Shown piece by piece: positions 17,251 through 25,224 of a stretch of 64,000 nt of DNA. The stretch lies in NCBI GenBank assembly GCA_902363335.1, contig CABIZV010000003.1, positions 345,475-409,474 on the forward strand, given 5' to 3'. The notes below the pieces were generated by a model. It was given only the letters and a program-made list of their open reading frames with translations, did not search any database and had not been told where the DNA came from. Origin of the DNA: Enterobacteriaceae bacterium (GTDB lineage Bacteria > Pseudomonadota > Gammaproteobacteria > Enterobacterales > Enterobacteriaceae). The stretch's first letter is position 1; each line of letters begins with the position of its first letter. A program made the position numbers and the translations under genes.

Positions 17251-17916
17251 TTAGCCGGGCTGTACTACGGATAAATCAGATTTATCTGCCAGCCTTTTCA
17301 TCAGCATATTCAACAATACGCCATACATTGGCAGGAAGAACGCAATGCTAATGAGCACCTTAAAGGTGTAGTCAACAAGGGCGATTTCCACCCAGTGCGC
17401 CGCCATAAAAGGATCGGTGCTGCGCCAGAACGCGATAAAGAAGAACGCCAGCGTGTCGCTTATATTACCGAACAGCGTGGAAGCCGTGGGGGCCAGCCAC
17501 CAATGACGGCTTTGACGCAGACGGTTAAACACGTGGACATCGAGGATCTGCCCTAACGCATACGCCATAAAGCTGGCGGCCGCGATTCGCGCAACGAACA
17601 GGTTGAAGTGCGCCAGCGCGCCAAACCCCTGCCATTCGCCCATATAAAACAGAGCAGAAATAACGTAGGAGATCATCAGCGCCGGGATCATCACGGCGAA
17701 CACAATGCGTCGCGCCAGCGGTGCGCCGAAAATCCGCACCGTGAGGTCGGTGGCCAGGAAAATAAATGGAAAGCTAAACGCGCCCCAGGTGGTGTGGAAA
17801 CCGAAAATGGAAACCGGCAGCTGCACCAGATAGTTACTGGAGGTGATCACCAGTAAATGGAATAGCGATAGCCAAACCAGCGCATGTCGGCGCTGTAGCG
17901 AAGTAAAGGGAGTCAT
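17251..17916 (-). CDS. yhhQ: Queuosine precursor transporter (7-cyano-7-deazaguanine/preQ0)
   Basis: 221 residues, the same length as E. coli YhhQ, with six to seven membrane helices of the ECF-like VUT family. It imports preQ0 and preQ1 for synthesis of the modified nucleoside queuosine in tRNA anticodons. The neighbourhood (dcrB downstream, tusA divergent) is conserved. The 180-bp leader upstream on the minus strand has a 6-bp stem-loop (CTGCAA/TTGCAG, 17959-17974). Confidence 0.92.
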   Translation of the reverse strand: MTPFTSLQRRHALVWLSLFHLLVITSSNYLVQLPVSIFGFHTTWGAFSFPFIFLATDLTVRIFGAPLARRIVFAVMIPALMISYVISALFYMGEWQGFGALAHFNLFVARIAAASFMAYALGQILDVHVFNRLRQSRHWWLAPTASTLFGNISDTLAFFFIAFWRSTDPFMAAHWVEIALVDYTFKVLISIAFFLPMYGVLLNMLMKRLADKSDLSVVQPG

Positions 17917-18097
17917 ATTGTACCTTTTTAGTGGTTGGGGTGAGGGAACCCAATAATCTGCAAACCCATTGCAGGGGCGGAATAATACTGCTTTCCCGCC
18001 TCATTGCAATGGTTGTTTTTCGCGCAATCGTTAACCTTGTTGCGTTGCCAGACCGTCAGCGTAAACTAAGGCCGTTTTTTCTGACCACGAGATTCTC

Positions 18098-18343
18098 ATG
18101 ACCGATTTGTTTACCCGCCCAGACCATACCTTAGATGCCCAAGGGCTACGCTGCCCGGAACCGGTGATGATGGTACGAAAAACCGTGCGGACGATGCCGG
18201 TGGGCGAAACGCTGCTGATTATTGCCGACGATCCCGCCACCACGCGTGACATTCCCGGCTTTTGCCGTTTCATGGAACATGAGCTGATTGCTGAGCAGAC
18301 TGAGTCGCTGCCGTATCAATATCTGCTGCGCAAAAGCCATTAA
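18098..18343 (+). CDS. tusA: Sulfur carrier protein TusA
   Basis: 81 residues, exact family length. The CPxP motif is present in GLRCPEPVMMVRK, with Cys19 as the persulfide-carrying residue. TusA takes sulfur from IscS and passes it through TusBCD/TusE to MnmA for 2-thiouridine at tRNA wobble position 34, and to other sulfur pathways. It is monocistronic, divergent from yhhQ. In E. coli its next neighbour is zntA; here an extra phosphatase gene intervenes. Confidence 0.96.
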   Translation: MTDLFTRPDHTLDAQGLRCPEPVMMVRKTVRTMPVGETLLIIADDPATTRDIPGFCRFMEHELIAEQTESLPYQYLLRKSH

Positions 18344-18541
18344 TATTTGCTGCGCCTGCGACAACCTACAATGTTTTGATTTTTCGTGGTTTGTCCGGCG
18401 TGGCTGTCATCCCGCATTGTTAAACTTTCCGAGCTTGAGCTGCCTCTCAGTTTCACTGTTTGCCCTGTAAAGTTGCTGGTATAAATCTTGATGTGAATCG
18501 CATAATTTCTCCTCGATTCCCTTTCGGCACATCAAATAACA

Positions 18542-20437
18542 ATGAAAAAATCGTTTCTTGCGCTTTTACTTTGCTTAGGTACCTCTGCGGCGATGGCTGA
18601 ACCCGTCAATATCACTATCCTCGGCACCTCCGATCTCCATGGCACCTTCGTTCCGTGGGACTACTCAACGGATACTGAAAATCTGGCGGGCAGTCTGAGC
18701 CAGATTGCCACCCAGATTCGCCAGGTGCGGCATGAACAGCCCAACGTCATTCTGGTTGACGCGGGTGACACCATTCAGGGCAATTTTGTCGAAACTTTCA
18801 AGAACGACAAAACCAGTCCGATGATCTTAGGTTTTAACGCTCTGGACTATGACGTCTGGGTGATGGGGAACCATGAATTCGACTTCGGTCTGAAATCGCT
18901 GTCGACCTCGCTTAACCAGTTTAAAGGGACGGCACTTGCCGGCAATATCCTCTGGGACAGCGGCAAACCCTATTTACCGGCTTACAAAATCATCGAACGG
19001 CAAGGGGTAAAGATTGGCATTATTGGCATGGATACGCCGATGACCGCCGAATTTGCCAAAGGCACTGACCGGGTCAAAGGGCTTAACTTTACCGATCCGG
19101 TTGGCGCGGTGAAGCAAACCATTGAGCAGATTCAGGGACAAGTAGATGCCATCGTGCTGGTGGCGCATATGGGGATTGATAACGAGAACCAGCGGCCGGG
19201 CACCGGCGTCGGCGATATTGCGCGAGCGAACCCAGAACTGGCGGCTATCGTCGCCGGGCATATGCATGTGAAGGTTGATAAAGAGGTGATTAACGGCGTT
19301 ATTGTCACCGAACCGGATAAATACGGTCGCGCGCTGTCGCGTATCGATTTGCAGTTTGAGCAGCACAACGGTAAGTATGTGCTGATTAACAAAGACAGCT
19401 ACACCTATTCCATCAAAGGCATGAAATCCGATGCGCCGCTGGAAGCGATTTATCAGCCTTACCACAAAATATTGCGTGCTAACGCCAATCGACCGATAGC
19501 CCAACTCACTGGTCAGGATCTGGTGCCGCCGGATGCGGTGAAGGGTATTCCGCAGGTGCATATCCAGGATACCGGCATCAGCAAGCTGTATCAGGAAGCC
19601 AGCCGTCATTACGCGCCGAAAGCCCAGGTGATTGCGCTGCAAATTGATAACGACCGGCCGAAATTAAATGTCGGCACCATTACGGCAAAGGATATCGCCT
19701 TTAACTATCAGTATGCGGGCGGTGAAATTACCGTTTATCAACTGACGGGCAAAGAACTGAAGAAGTATATGGAGTGGTCGGCAGGCTATTTTAATCAGCT
19801 CCATGATGGCGACGTGACCTACAGTTTTAACCCGCAGCGCCGGGCCTCTAAATATTCCACCAATGATTTCTTCGACGGCGTGACCTATAAAATCGACCTT
19901 CGTCAGCCTGCCGGTCAGCGTATCCGTGACCTGAAAATGGCTGACGGCACGCCGGTGACGGACAGCACCCCCATTCGTCTGGGGATGAATAGCTACCGTA
20001 TGGGGCATCTGACGCAAAAAGGCGGGGCGCTGGAAGGCATGCAGTTCCCGGTGCTGTCGGATACGAAAGTGGAATACGGTGAGGAGGCGGGCACCATTCG
20101 CAACCTGACCATTCGTTATCTGACTGACGTGAAAAAGGGCCAGTATCAGGGGCAGGCGGTACAGCGCTGGCAGTTGGGCGGCCTGGAAGGTTATGAACGT
20201 GAGCGTAAAATCGTCGAAAAACTGCTGAATGAGGGCAAAATCAGCGTCCCAACCAGCGACGATGGACACTATTACAACGTGGCATCGTTCAACGTGAAGG
20301 GGCTACTGTTTAGCGACCCGCAGGCGAAAAAGCAAAAGCAGGCGGCACTACAGGCCGAGCTGGCGGCAGCTCCCTCGGCGGTGGCGAAAAAGCGGGTGAG
20401 CGATGAGCTGGTGATACTTGAGGCGATTAACGGTTAA
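18542..20437 (+). CDS. Secreted 5'-nucleotidase-family metallophosphatase
   Basis: 631 residues. A signal peptide of 19 residues (cleavage after SAAMA) leads to a calcineurin-like phosphatase domain: GTSDLHG (Asp31, His33), DAGDTIQG (Asp73/Asp76), MGNHEFDFG (Asn110, His111), VAHMGID and AGHMHVK supply the two-metal site. A 5'-nucleotidase C-terminal domain follows (about 325-560; QYAGGEITVYQLTG). It resembles UshA/CpdB/YfkN-type enzymes but is neither UshA (550 residues) nor CpdB (647). It probably scavenges nucleotides or cyclic nucleotides in the periplasm. The gene is an insertion between tusA and zntA relative to E. coli. The 198-bp region upstream shows no convincing regulator site. Confidence 0.85.
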   Translation: MKKSFLALLLCLGTSAAMAEPVNITILGTSDLHGTFVPWDYSTDTENLAGSLSQIATQIRQVRHEQPNVILVDAGDTIQGNFVETFKNDKTSPMILGFNALDYDVWVMGNHEFDFGLKSLSTSLNQFKGTALAGNILWDSGKPYLPAYKIIERQGVKIGIIGMDTPMTAEFAKGTDRVKGLNFTDPVGAVKQTIEQIQGQVDAIVLVAHMGIDNENQRPGTGVGDIARANPELAAIVAGHMHVKVDKEVINGVIVTEPDKYGRALSRIDLQFEQHNGKYVLINKDSYTYSIKGMKSDAPLEAIYQPYHKILRANANRPIAQLTGQDLVPPDAVKGIPQVHIQDTGISKLYQEASRHYAPKAQVIALQIDNDRPKLNVGTITAKDIAFNYQYAGGEITVYQLTGKELKKYMEWSAGYFNQLHDGDVTYSFNPQRRASKYSTNDFFDGVTYKIDLRQPAGQRIRDLKMADGTPVTDSTPIRLGMNSYRMGHLTQKGGALEGMQFPVLSDTKVEYGEEAGTIRNLTIRYLTDVKKGQYQGQAVQRWQLGGLEGYERERKIVEKLLNEGKISVPTSDDGHYYNVASFNVKGLLFSDPQAKKQKQAALQAELAAAPSAVAKKRVSDELVILEAING

Positions 20438-20463
20438 GCGTCTGGAGCGTGGGTAAGCCTGTT

Positions 20464-20722
20464 GCCTGATGGCGCTGCGCTTATCAGGCCTACGGGGTAC
20501 TGGATGTTTTCTAACAGGATGCCTGATGGCGCTGCGCTTATCAGGCCTACGGGGTACTGGATGTTTTCTAACAGGATGCCTGATGGCGCTGCGCTTATCT
20601 GGCCTACGGGGTAATGGATGTTTTCTAACCGGGTGCCTGATGGCGCGCAGCTTTCAGGCCTATGGGGTAGCGGATGTCGGGTAACCTGTAGGCCGGGTAA
20701 GGCGGAGCCGCCACCCGGCATC
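20464..20722. repeat. Tandem 57-bp REP array
   Basis: Four head-to-tail units begin at 20464, 20521, 20578 and 20635, each starting GCCTGATGGCGC and containing TTATCAGGCCTACGGGGTA-type sequence plus a GGATGTTTTCTAAC spacer. The first three are nearly identical; the fourth has diverged. A final single REP (20688-20722, GTAGGCCGGGTAAGGC) closes the cluster. It separates the nucleotidase from the zntA 3' end. Because 57 is divisible by three, it yields spurious repetitive reading frames. Confidence 0.9.
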
Positions 20723-20734
20723 ATGGCCGCACCA

Positions 20735-22936
20735 CTATTTCCTGCGCAGCAGGCGTAACGCGTTCAGCGTCACCAGTACCGTCGCCCCGGTATCTGCCAT
20801 TACCGCTAGCCACAGCCCGGTCATTCCCAGCAGGGTGGTTACCAGGAAAATGCCTTTGAGTCCCAGCGCGATAGCAATGTTTTGCCGCACGTTGGCATGG
20901 GTGGCGCGCGCCAGACGAATCATCTGCACCAGTCCGGTTAACCGGTTGTGGGTCAGCGCCGCGTCGGCGGTCTCCAGCGCCACGTCGGTGCCGCTGCCCA
21001 TCGCAATCCCCATCGCCGCCGCTTTCATGGCCGGAGCATCGTTGATGCCATCGCCAACCATTGCCAGAGGGCCTTGAGCGTTAAGCGCCGTCACCTCTTT
21101 GACCTTATCGGCGGGCAGCAGCCCGGCGCGGTACTTCATGCCTAACTCGTCGGCAATCGCTGCCGCCGCGCGCGGGTTATCGCCGGTCAGGATAACGCCC
21201 TGGATCCCCAGCTCGCGAAGACCGTCGATCGCCTGACGGGCATCTTCACGCACCGTGTCGCGCAGCGCCAGGATCCCGAGAAGCGTATCGTCGCGCGTCA
21301 CCAGTACGACGGTGTTACCGTGACTTTCAAGCTGCTGAATCTGTTCTTGCTGTGCCGCTGCCGGGAATTTGCCCGCGGCACAGATAACAATGTGCTGCCC
21401 GTTGACCTCGGCCTCAATCCCGGAACCGACCAGCGTGCGCTGTGACATTGCCGCTGGAATGTTCAGGTTATGCTGCTGTGCTTCACGCACTATCGCCTGC
21501 GCCAGCGGGTGAGTTGAACCTTGTTCTACGGCGGCGGCCATCGCCAGCAGGTTTTCTTCGTCCAGAGACGCGGTGGGGAAAATTGCCGTCACCTGCGGTT
21601 TACCCAGCGTCAGGGTGCCGGTTTTATCAAAAGCCATCTGGCTAATGCTGCCCAGCTGCTCCAGCGCCGCGCCGCCTTTAATCAGCGCACCTTGACGTGC
21701 GGCAGTCGCCAGGCCCGAGGTGATGGCCGCTGGCGTTGAGATCACCAGCGCGCACGGACAACCAATCAGTAACAGGGCCAGCCCTTTATAAATCCACTCT
21801 TCCCAGGAGGCAGAAAACAGCAGCGGCGGCACCAGAGCGACCAGCAGCGCAATCGCCATAATCACCGGGGTATAAATACGGCTGAAGCGGTCGATAAAGC
21901 GCTCGATAGGCGCACGGCGCTCCTCGGCTTCTTCAATCAGACGTAGAATACGGTCGATGGCGCTGTCGCCGGGCTTCGAAATAACGCTAAGCTGCACCAG
22001 ACGGTCGGCGCTGGTGGCCCCCGCCGGCACGCTTTCGCCCGCGCTACGCTCAACCGGAATTGACTCACCGGTCAAGGCGCTTTCATCAAAGCTGGCAAAC
22101 GGCGTGATGAGTTTACCGTCGGCAGGCAGACGCCCACCGGCAGCCACTTCAATCACATCACCCGGCTGTAAATCTTTCTGCGCGACCGTTTCGCGTTGAC
22201 CATCACGAACGCGCACCGCGGTATCGGGTTTGAGCGCCATCAGCGCGCTGACCCCCTGACGCGCGCGGTTTGCCGCCCAGCCTTCGAGCCGCTCGCCGAT
22301 TAAAAACAGCAGTAGCACCATGGCAGCTTCCGCCGTGGCACCAATAAACAGCGCGCCAATGGCAGCCACGCTCATCAGCGTTTCAATGGCAAACCAGCTG
22401 CCGCTTTTAATCAGGCGCAGCGCCTGACGGGCAATGGGGAACAGGCCGACGAGCGTCGTGGCGATAAACGCCAGGTTGCCGAGCGGATGATTGAACTGCT
22501 CCAGCCCCCAGCTGATCGCCATCATCACAACAAGCGCTATCAGCGGCAGGTTTTCTTTTAAGCGAGATTCAGGGATTTCTGGCGCGATATCATCCTCGCT
22601 GCGCAAGGTATAACCTGCCGCGCTGACCGCTTTCTCGATTTGCGCGCGGACGTCTTCGTCAGCATCAACCAGCAGCTTTTCCGTGGAGAACACGACTTTG
22701 GCTTGTTTGACGCCAGCAACCTGACTGGCGGCGGTTTCGACTTTACGGGCGCAGGCAGCGCAGTCCATACCGTTCACCACCCAGCTGTAGCGTGCAGCAA
22801 GATCGGTTGCAATCGCCGGTTCCGAGGGGGCGCACTGGCTGTCACAGCAGCAATCATCCTGCGTCTGTGGGGCAGGGGCGAGCTTGAATGAGGAAAACTG
22901 TGGGGCTTTTTTGTCATGCGTCTCTGGAGTCGACAT
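20735..22936 (-). CDS. zntA: Zn(II)/Cd(II)/Pb(II)-translocating P1B-type ATPase
   Basis: 733 residues. The N-terminus has a Cys-rich stretch (Cys29-31, Cys35) and a heavy-metal-associated domain with GMDCAACARK (Cys59, Cys62). The membrane metal site is GCPCALVIS, the phosphorylated Asp is in DKTGTLT, and the hinge is VGDGINDAP. It exports zinc, cadmium and lead across the inner membrane. Close to E. coli ZntA throughout. The promoter and ZntR operator lie just upstream, overlapping the end of yhhN. Confidence 0.96.
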   Translation of the reverse strand: MSTPETHDKKAPQFSSFKLAPAPQTQDDCCCDSQCAPSEPAIATDLAARYSWVVNGMDCAACARKVETAASQVAGVKQAKVVFSTEKLLVDADEDVRAQIEKAVSAAGYTLRSEDDIAPEIPESRLKENLPLIALVVMMAISWGLEQFNHPLGNLAFIATTLVGLFPIARQALRLIKSGSWFAIETLMSVAAIGALFIGATAEAAMVLLLFLIGERLEGWAANRARQGVSALMALKPDTAVRVRDGQRETVAQKDLQPGDVIEVAAGGRLPADGKLITPFASFDESALTGESIPVERSAGESVPAGATSADRLVQLSVISKPGDSAIDRILRLIEEAEERRAPIERFIDRFSRIYTPVIMAIALLVALVPPLLFSASWEEWIYKGLALLLIGCPCALVISTPAAITSGLATAARQGALIKGGAALEQLGSISQMAFDKTGTLTLGKPQVTAIFPTASLDEENLLAMAAAVEQGSTHPLAQAIVREAQQHNLNIPAAMSQRTLVGSGIEAEVNGQHIVICAAGKFPAAAQQEQIQQLESHGNTVVLVTRDDTLLGILALRDTVREDARQAIDGLRELGIQGVILTGDNPRAAAAIADELGMKYRAGLLPADKVKEVTALNAQGPLAMVGDGINDAPAMKAAAMGIAMGSGTDVALETADAALTHNRLTGLVQMIRLARATHANVRQNIAIALGLKGIFLVTTLLGMTGLWLAVMADTGATVLVTLNALRLLRRK

Positions 22937-22974
22937 CGTATCCTCCGGTTAATGATCGTTGTTTCATTAAGCGC

Positions 22975-23006
22975 AGCATACACTCTGGAGTCGACTCCAG
23001 AGTCAA
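22975..23006 (-). promoter_or_regulatory. zntA promoter with ZntR operator
   Basis: On the minus strand TTGACT (-35, 23001-23006) and TATGCT (-10, 22975-22980) are separated by 20 bases. That over-long spacer is typical of MerR-family promoters. It lies in a perfect 22-base palindrome (22982-23003; half ACTCTGGAGTC). ZntR untwists the spacer when zinc is bound, activating zntA. Confidence 0.92.
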
Positions 23007-23014
23007 GCAAAGAA

Positions 23015-23641
23015 CTACAAATAAAGTGCGCGGACGATAAAGAAATGTCCGGCAAAGTAGCAGGCGGCATAAATTGCGGTATCGGCACGGAAACGGCGAC
23101 GATAATGACTGCCCAGCCACACAATATTACCCAGCAGCAAGAGTGCTGCGCCGAAGAACCCTGACAGTGCGGTATCGGTTGGACGCAGGAACCACAGTTC
23201 GCCCGCTACCCACACCATCACCAGCGTCATGCCCACGAAGGCCAGCACCGGTAGCTTCATCTCTTCAAGCCGTGTCCAGATGACCGCCAGCAGCAGTACG
23301 CCAATCACCAGCAGAATCAACGGCAGCGGCCAGAAGAAGGTGAAGGTCAGCTGGCCTGCAAACCAAATGGTATAAAGCAGATGGGAGAGGAAAAACGCCC
23401 CAATGGCGTACAACGTGCGCTCACGAGGAAGAAGCGTTAATGCATCGCCGACCAGCGAAGCGCACAGACCTGCCAGCACCAGATAACTGATGGCGTTGAA
23501 CATCGGTGCCTGCCAGGCAAGCAGGAGCAGTAAGATTAAGGTGATAGGCTTGAACACCCAGCGCTGCCAGGTTGGGCCACGATAGGAGGCATCAACGTAG
23601 AGCCATCCGGAAAAAACAACTGCGATAAACGACCAAAGCAT
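23015..23641 (-). CDS. yhhN: YhhN/TMEM86-family membrane protein
   Basis: 208 residues, seven or eight hydrophobic helices, of the YhhN family (PF07947), which includes animal TMEM86 lysoplasmalogenases. The bacterial function is not established. The conserved polar motif GDALTLLP is present near residue 65. The stop codon at 23015 lies just eight bases before the zntA -35 element, so the promoter of zntA begins where yhhN ends. Confidence 0.88.
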   Translation of the reverse strand: MLWSFIAVVFSGWLYVDASYRGPTWQRWVFKPITLILLLLLAWQAPMFNAISYLVLAGLCASLVGDALTLLPRERTLYAIGAFFLSHLLYTIWFAGQLTFTFFWPLPLILLVIGVLLLAVIWTRLEEMKLPVLAFVGMTLVMVWVAGELWFLRPTDTALSGFFGAALLLLGNIVWLGSHYRRRFRADTAIYAACYFAGHFFIVRALYL

Positions 23642-23782
23642 ATTAAGTCCCTGTATCCGCTATCATTAGTAGGCGCTGTGTCGTCAGCCCTGAGTGTCCA
23701 GTGTAGTAGTGTGGACGACCAGATGACAATGATTGGATGCGTCGTTTACTATGATTTGCGTAAATTCTTATGAGAACCTGAT

Positions 23783-24139
23783 ATGAGCAAGATGCCTCTG
23801 TTTTTCATCATCGTTGTCGCGGTTATCGTCATTGCCGCTTCGTTTCGCTACGTTCAGCAGCGCCGGGAAAAAATGGATAACGACGCCGCGCCGCTGATGC
23901 AAAAACGGGTAGTGGTGAGTAACAAACGGGAAAAAGTGCTTAACGATCGCCGTTCACGTCAGCAGGCGGTGGCGCCAGCGGGTAGCGAAATGCGCTATGA
24001 CGTCAGCTTTAAGCCGGAACAGGGCGGTCTGGAGGTTAGTTTTCGCGTCGAGGCTGCGCAGTATCATCAGTTGACGTTGGGGGATAAGGGGATACTCAGC
24101 TATAAGGGGTCACGCTTTGTTGATTTCAAGGCGGAGTAG
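23783..24139 (+). CDS. yhhM: DUF2500 membrane-anchored protein
   Basis: 118 residues: one N-terminal transmembrane helix (about 5-22, FFIIVVAVIVIAASF) followed by a basic, charged region and a small beta-rich DUF2500 domain (YDVSFKPEQGGLEVSF). Corresponds to E. coli YhhM by content and position between yhhN and yhhL. Function unknown. A G+C-rich hairpin (GGCCTG/CAGGCC, 24148-24169) lies between it and the convergent yhhL. Confidence 0.85.
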   Translation: MSKMPLFFIIVVAVIVIAASFRYVQQRREKMDNDAAPLMQKRVVVSNKREKVLNDRRSRQQAVAPAGSEMRYDVSFKPEQGGLEVSFRVEAAQYHQLTLGDKGILSYKGSRFVDFKAE

Positions 24140-24180
24140 TTAACCGCGGCCTGACAAACTTGCCAGGCCGGGCGTTCTCA

Positions 24181-24459
24181 TTATTTCTTCTTCAAATCCG
24201 CGCTAATTTTCTTCTGCCATATCAGCAGCTCAAACACGCCAAACAGGAAGATGCGCACCTTTTCGCCGCGCGTCATCTGCGGGCCGTCTTTGGGCATCGT
24301 CGACTGCAATAGCGCCATCTGCATACCGTGCATCAGCACCATAAAGATAAGCGCGACGTTGACGAAAATATTCAGCGGGCGCGGGAACGGCTGGAATAAA
24401 TTCAGCAGCAGGAACCCCCACACGCAGAGCATCAACAAACGACCCAGATTAATCAGCAT
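24181..24459 (-). CDS. yhhL: DUF1145 small inner-membrane protein
   Basis: 92 residues with two hydrophobic helices and a lysine-rich tail (KKISADLKKK), matching E. coli YhhL (DUF1145). The start at 24459 (MLINLGRLLM) is chosen because it fits family length and overlaps the end of rsmD by 11 bases. The reading extended upstream lies entirely inside rsmD. Function unknown; co-transcribed with rsmD. Confidence 0.85.
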   Translation of the reverse strand: MLINLGRLLMLCVWGFLLLNLFQPFPRPLNIFVNVALIFMVLMHGMQMALLQSTMPKDGPQMTRGEKVRIFLFGVFELLIWQKKISADLKKK

Positions 24460-25045
24460 CCTTTTCTCCCTGCACTTCACGATGATAGAGGCGATAAGCC
24501 ACCTGACCAGCAATTTTTTCCCGATGCAGATCCCAACTGGCGGGAACCGGCGGCAGGCCATTTTCCACTTCGCTTTCTACGTAGATTAGCGCGTTATTCG
24601 CCAGCCAGCCGTTAGATTCGAGCAGGTTTAAGGTTTCTTCAAGCAGTCCTTTACGAAACGGTGGGTCGACAAAGACCACATCGTGCGGCGTCCCGTTTTG
24701 CGCGAGAAAGGTGAGGGTGTTGGTGTTGACCACTTTGCCCTGTGTCGCTTTAAGCGTTGCCAGATTTTTTTGTAGCTGTTGAGCAACGTGACGCTCCATC
24801 TCCAGCAGCGTAGCGCTGGCGGCGTAGCGGGAGAGTGCTTCCAGTCCGAGCGCACCGCTTCCGGCGAAGAGATCCAGGCAGCGGGCGTCAACCATCGACG
24901 GGGCCAGCCAGTTAAAAAGGGTTTCACGCACGCGGTCGGTGGTGGGTCTAAGACCTGGGCTGTCGGGGACAGGAAGTTTGCGGCCACGCCATTGCCCGCC
25001 AATAATGCGGATCTGGCCACTGCCGCCGGAGGTTGGTTTTTTCAT
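24449..25045 (-). CDS. rsmD: 16S rRNA (guanine966-N2)-methyltransferase
   Basis: 198 residues, normal size. SAM-binding motif LDLFAGSGALGLEALSR and catalytic DPPF (VFVDPPFRKG) are intact. It methylates G966 in helix 31 of 16S rRNA during small-subunit assembly. Divergent from ftsY, with about 180 bases between start codons, as in E. coli. Confidence 0.95.
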   Translation of the reverse strand: MKKPTSGGSGQIRIIGGQWRGRKLPVPDSPGLRPTTDRVRETLFNWLAPSMVDARCLDLFAGSGALGLEALSRYAASATLLEMERHVAQQLQKNLATLKATQGKVVNTNTLTFLAQNGTPHDVVFVDPPFRKGLLEETLNLLESNGWLANNALIYVESEVENGLPPVPASWDLHREKIAGQVAYRLYHREVQGEKDAD

Positions 25046-25224
25046 TTGCTCGCTCTGATCGCTCTTTCAGCCTGCTATTCTAGCGATCTGCTCTGCCGGG
25101 TGAAAGCGGTGAAGCCTGGGAAGTTAAGTGGTAGACTAACCGACTAATTTCATCATTATTTCAGCCTTCGCGTCGATTATGGCGAAGTGGCGCCATCAAT
25201 GAGCAACGGGGAGTGTGGTCGCAA

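Noticed and set aside
20464..20690. Repetitive peptide frames and a possible CRISPR array
   Set aside because: The units are adjacent with no unique spacers and contain REP palindromes; the frames arise because 57 is a multiple of three.
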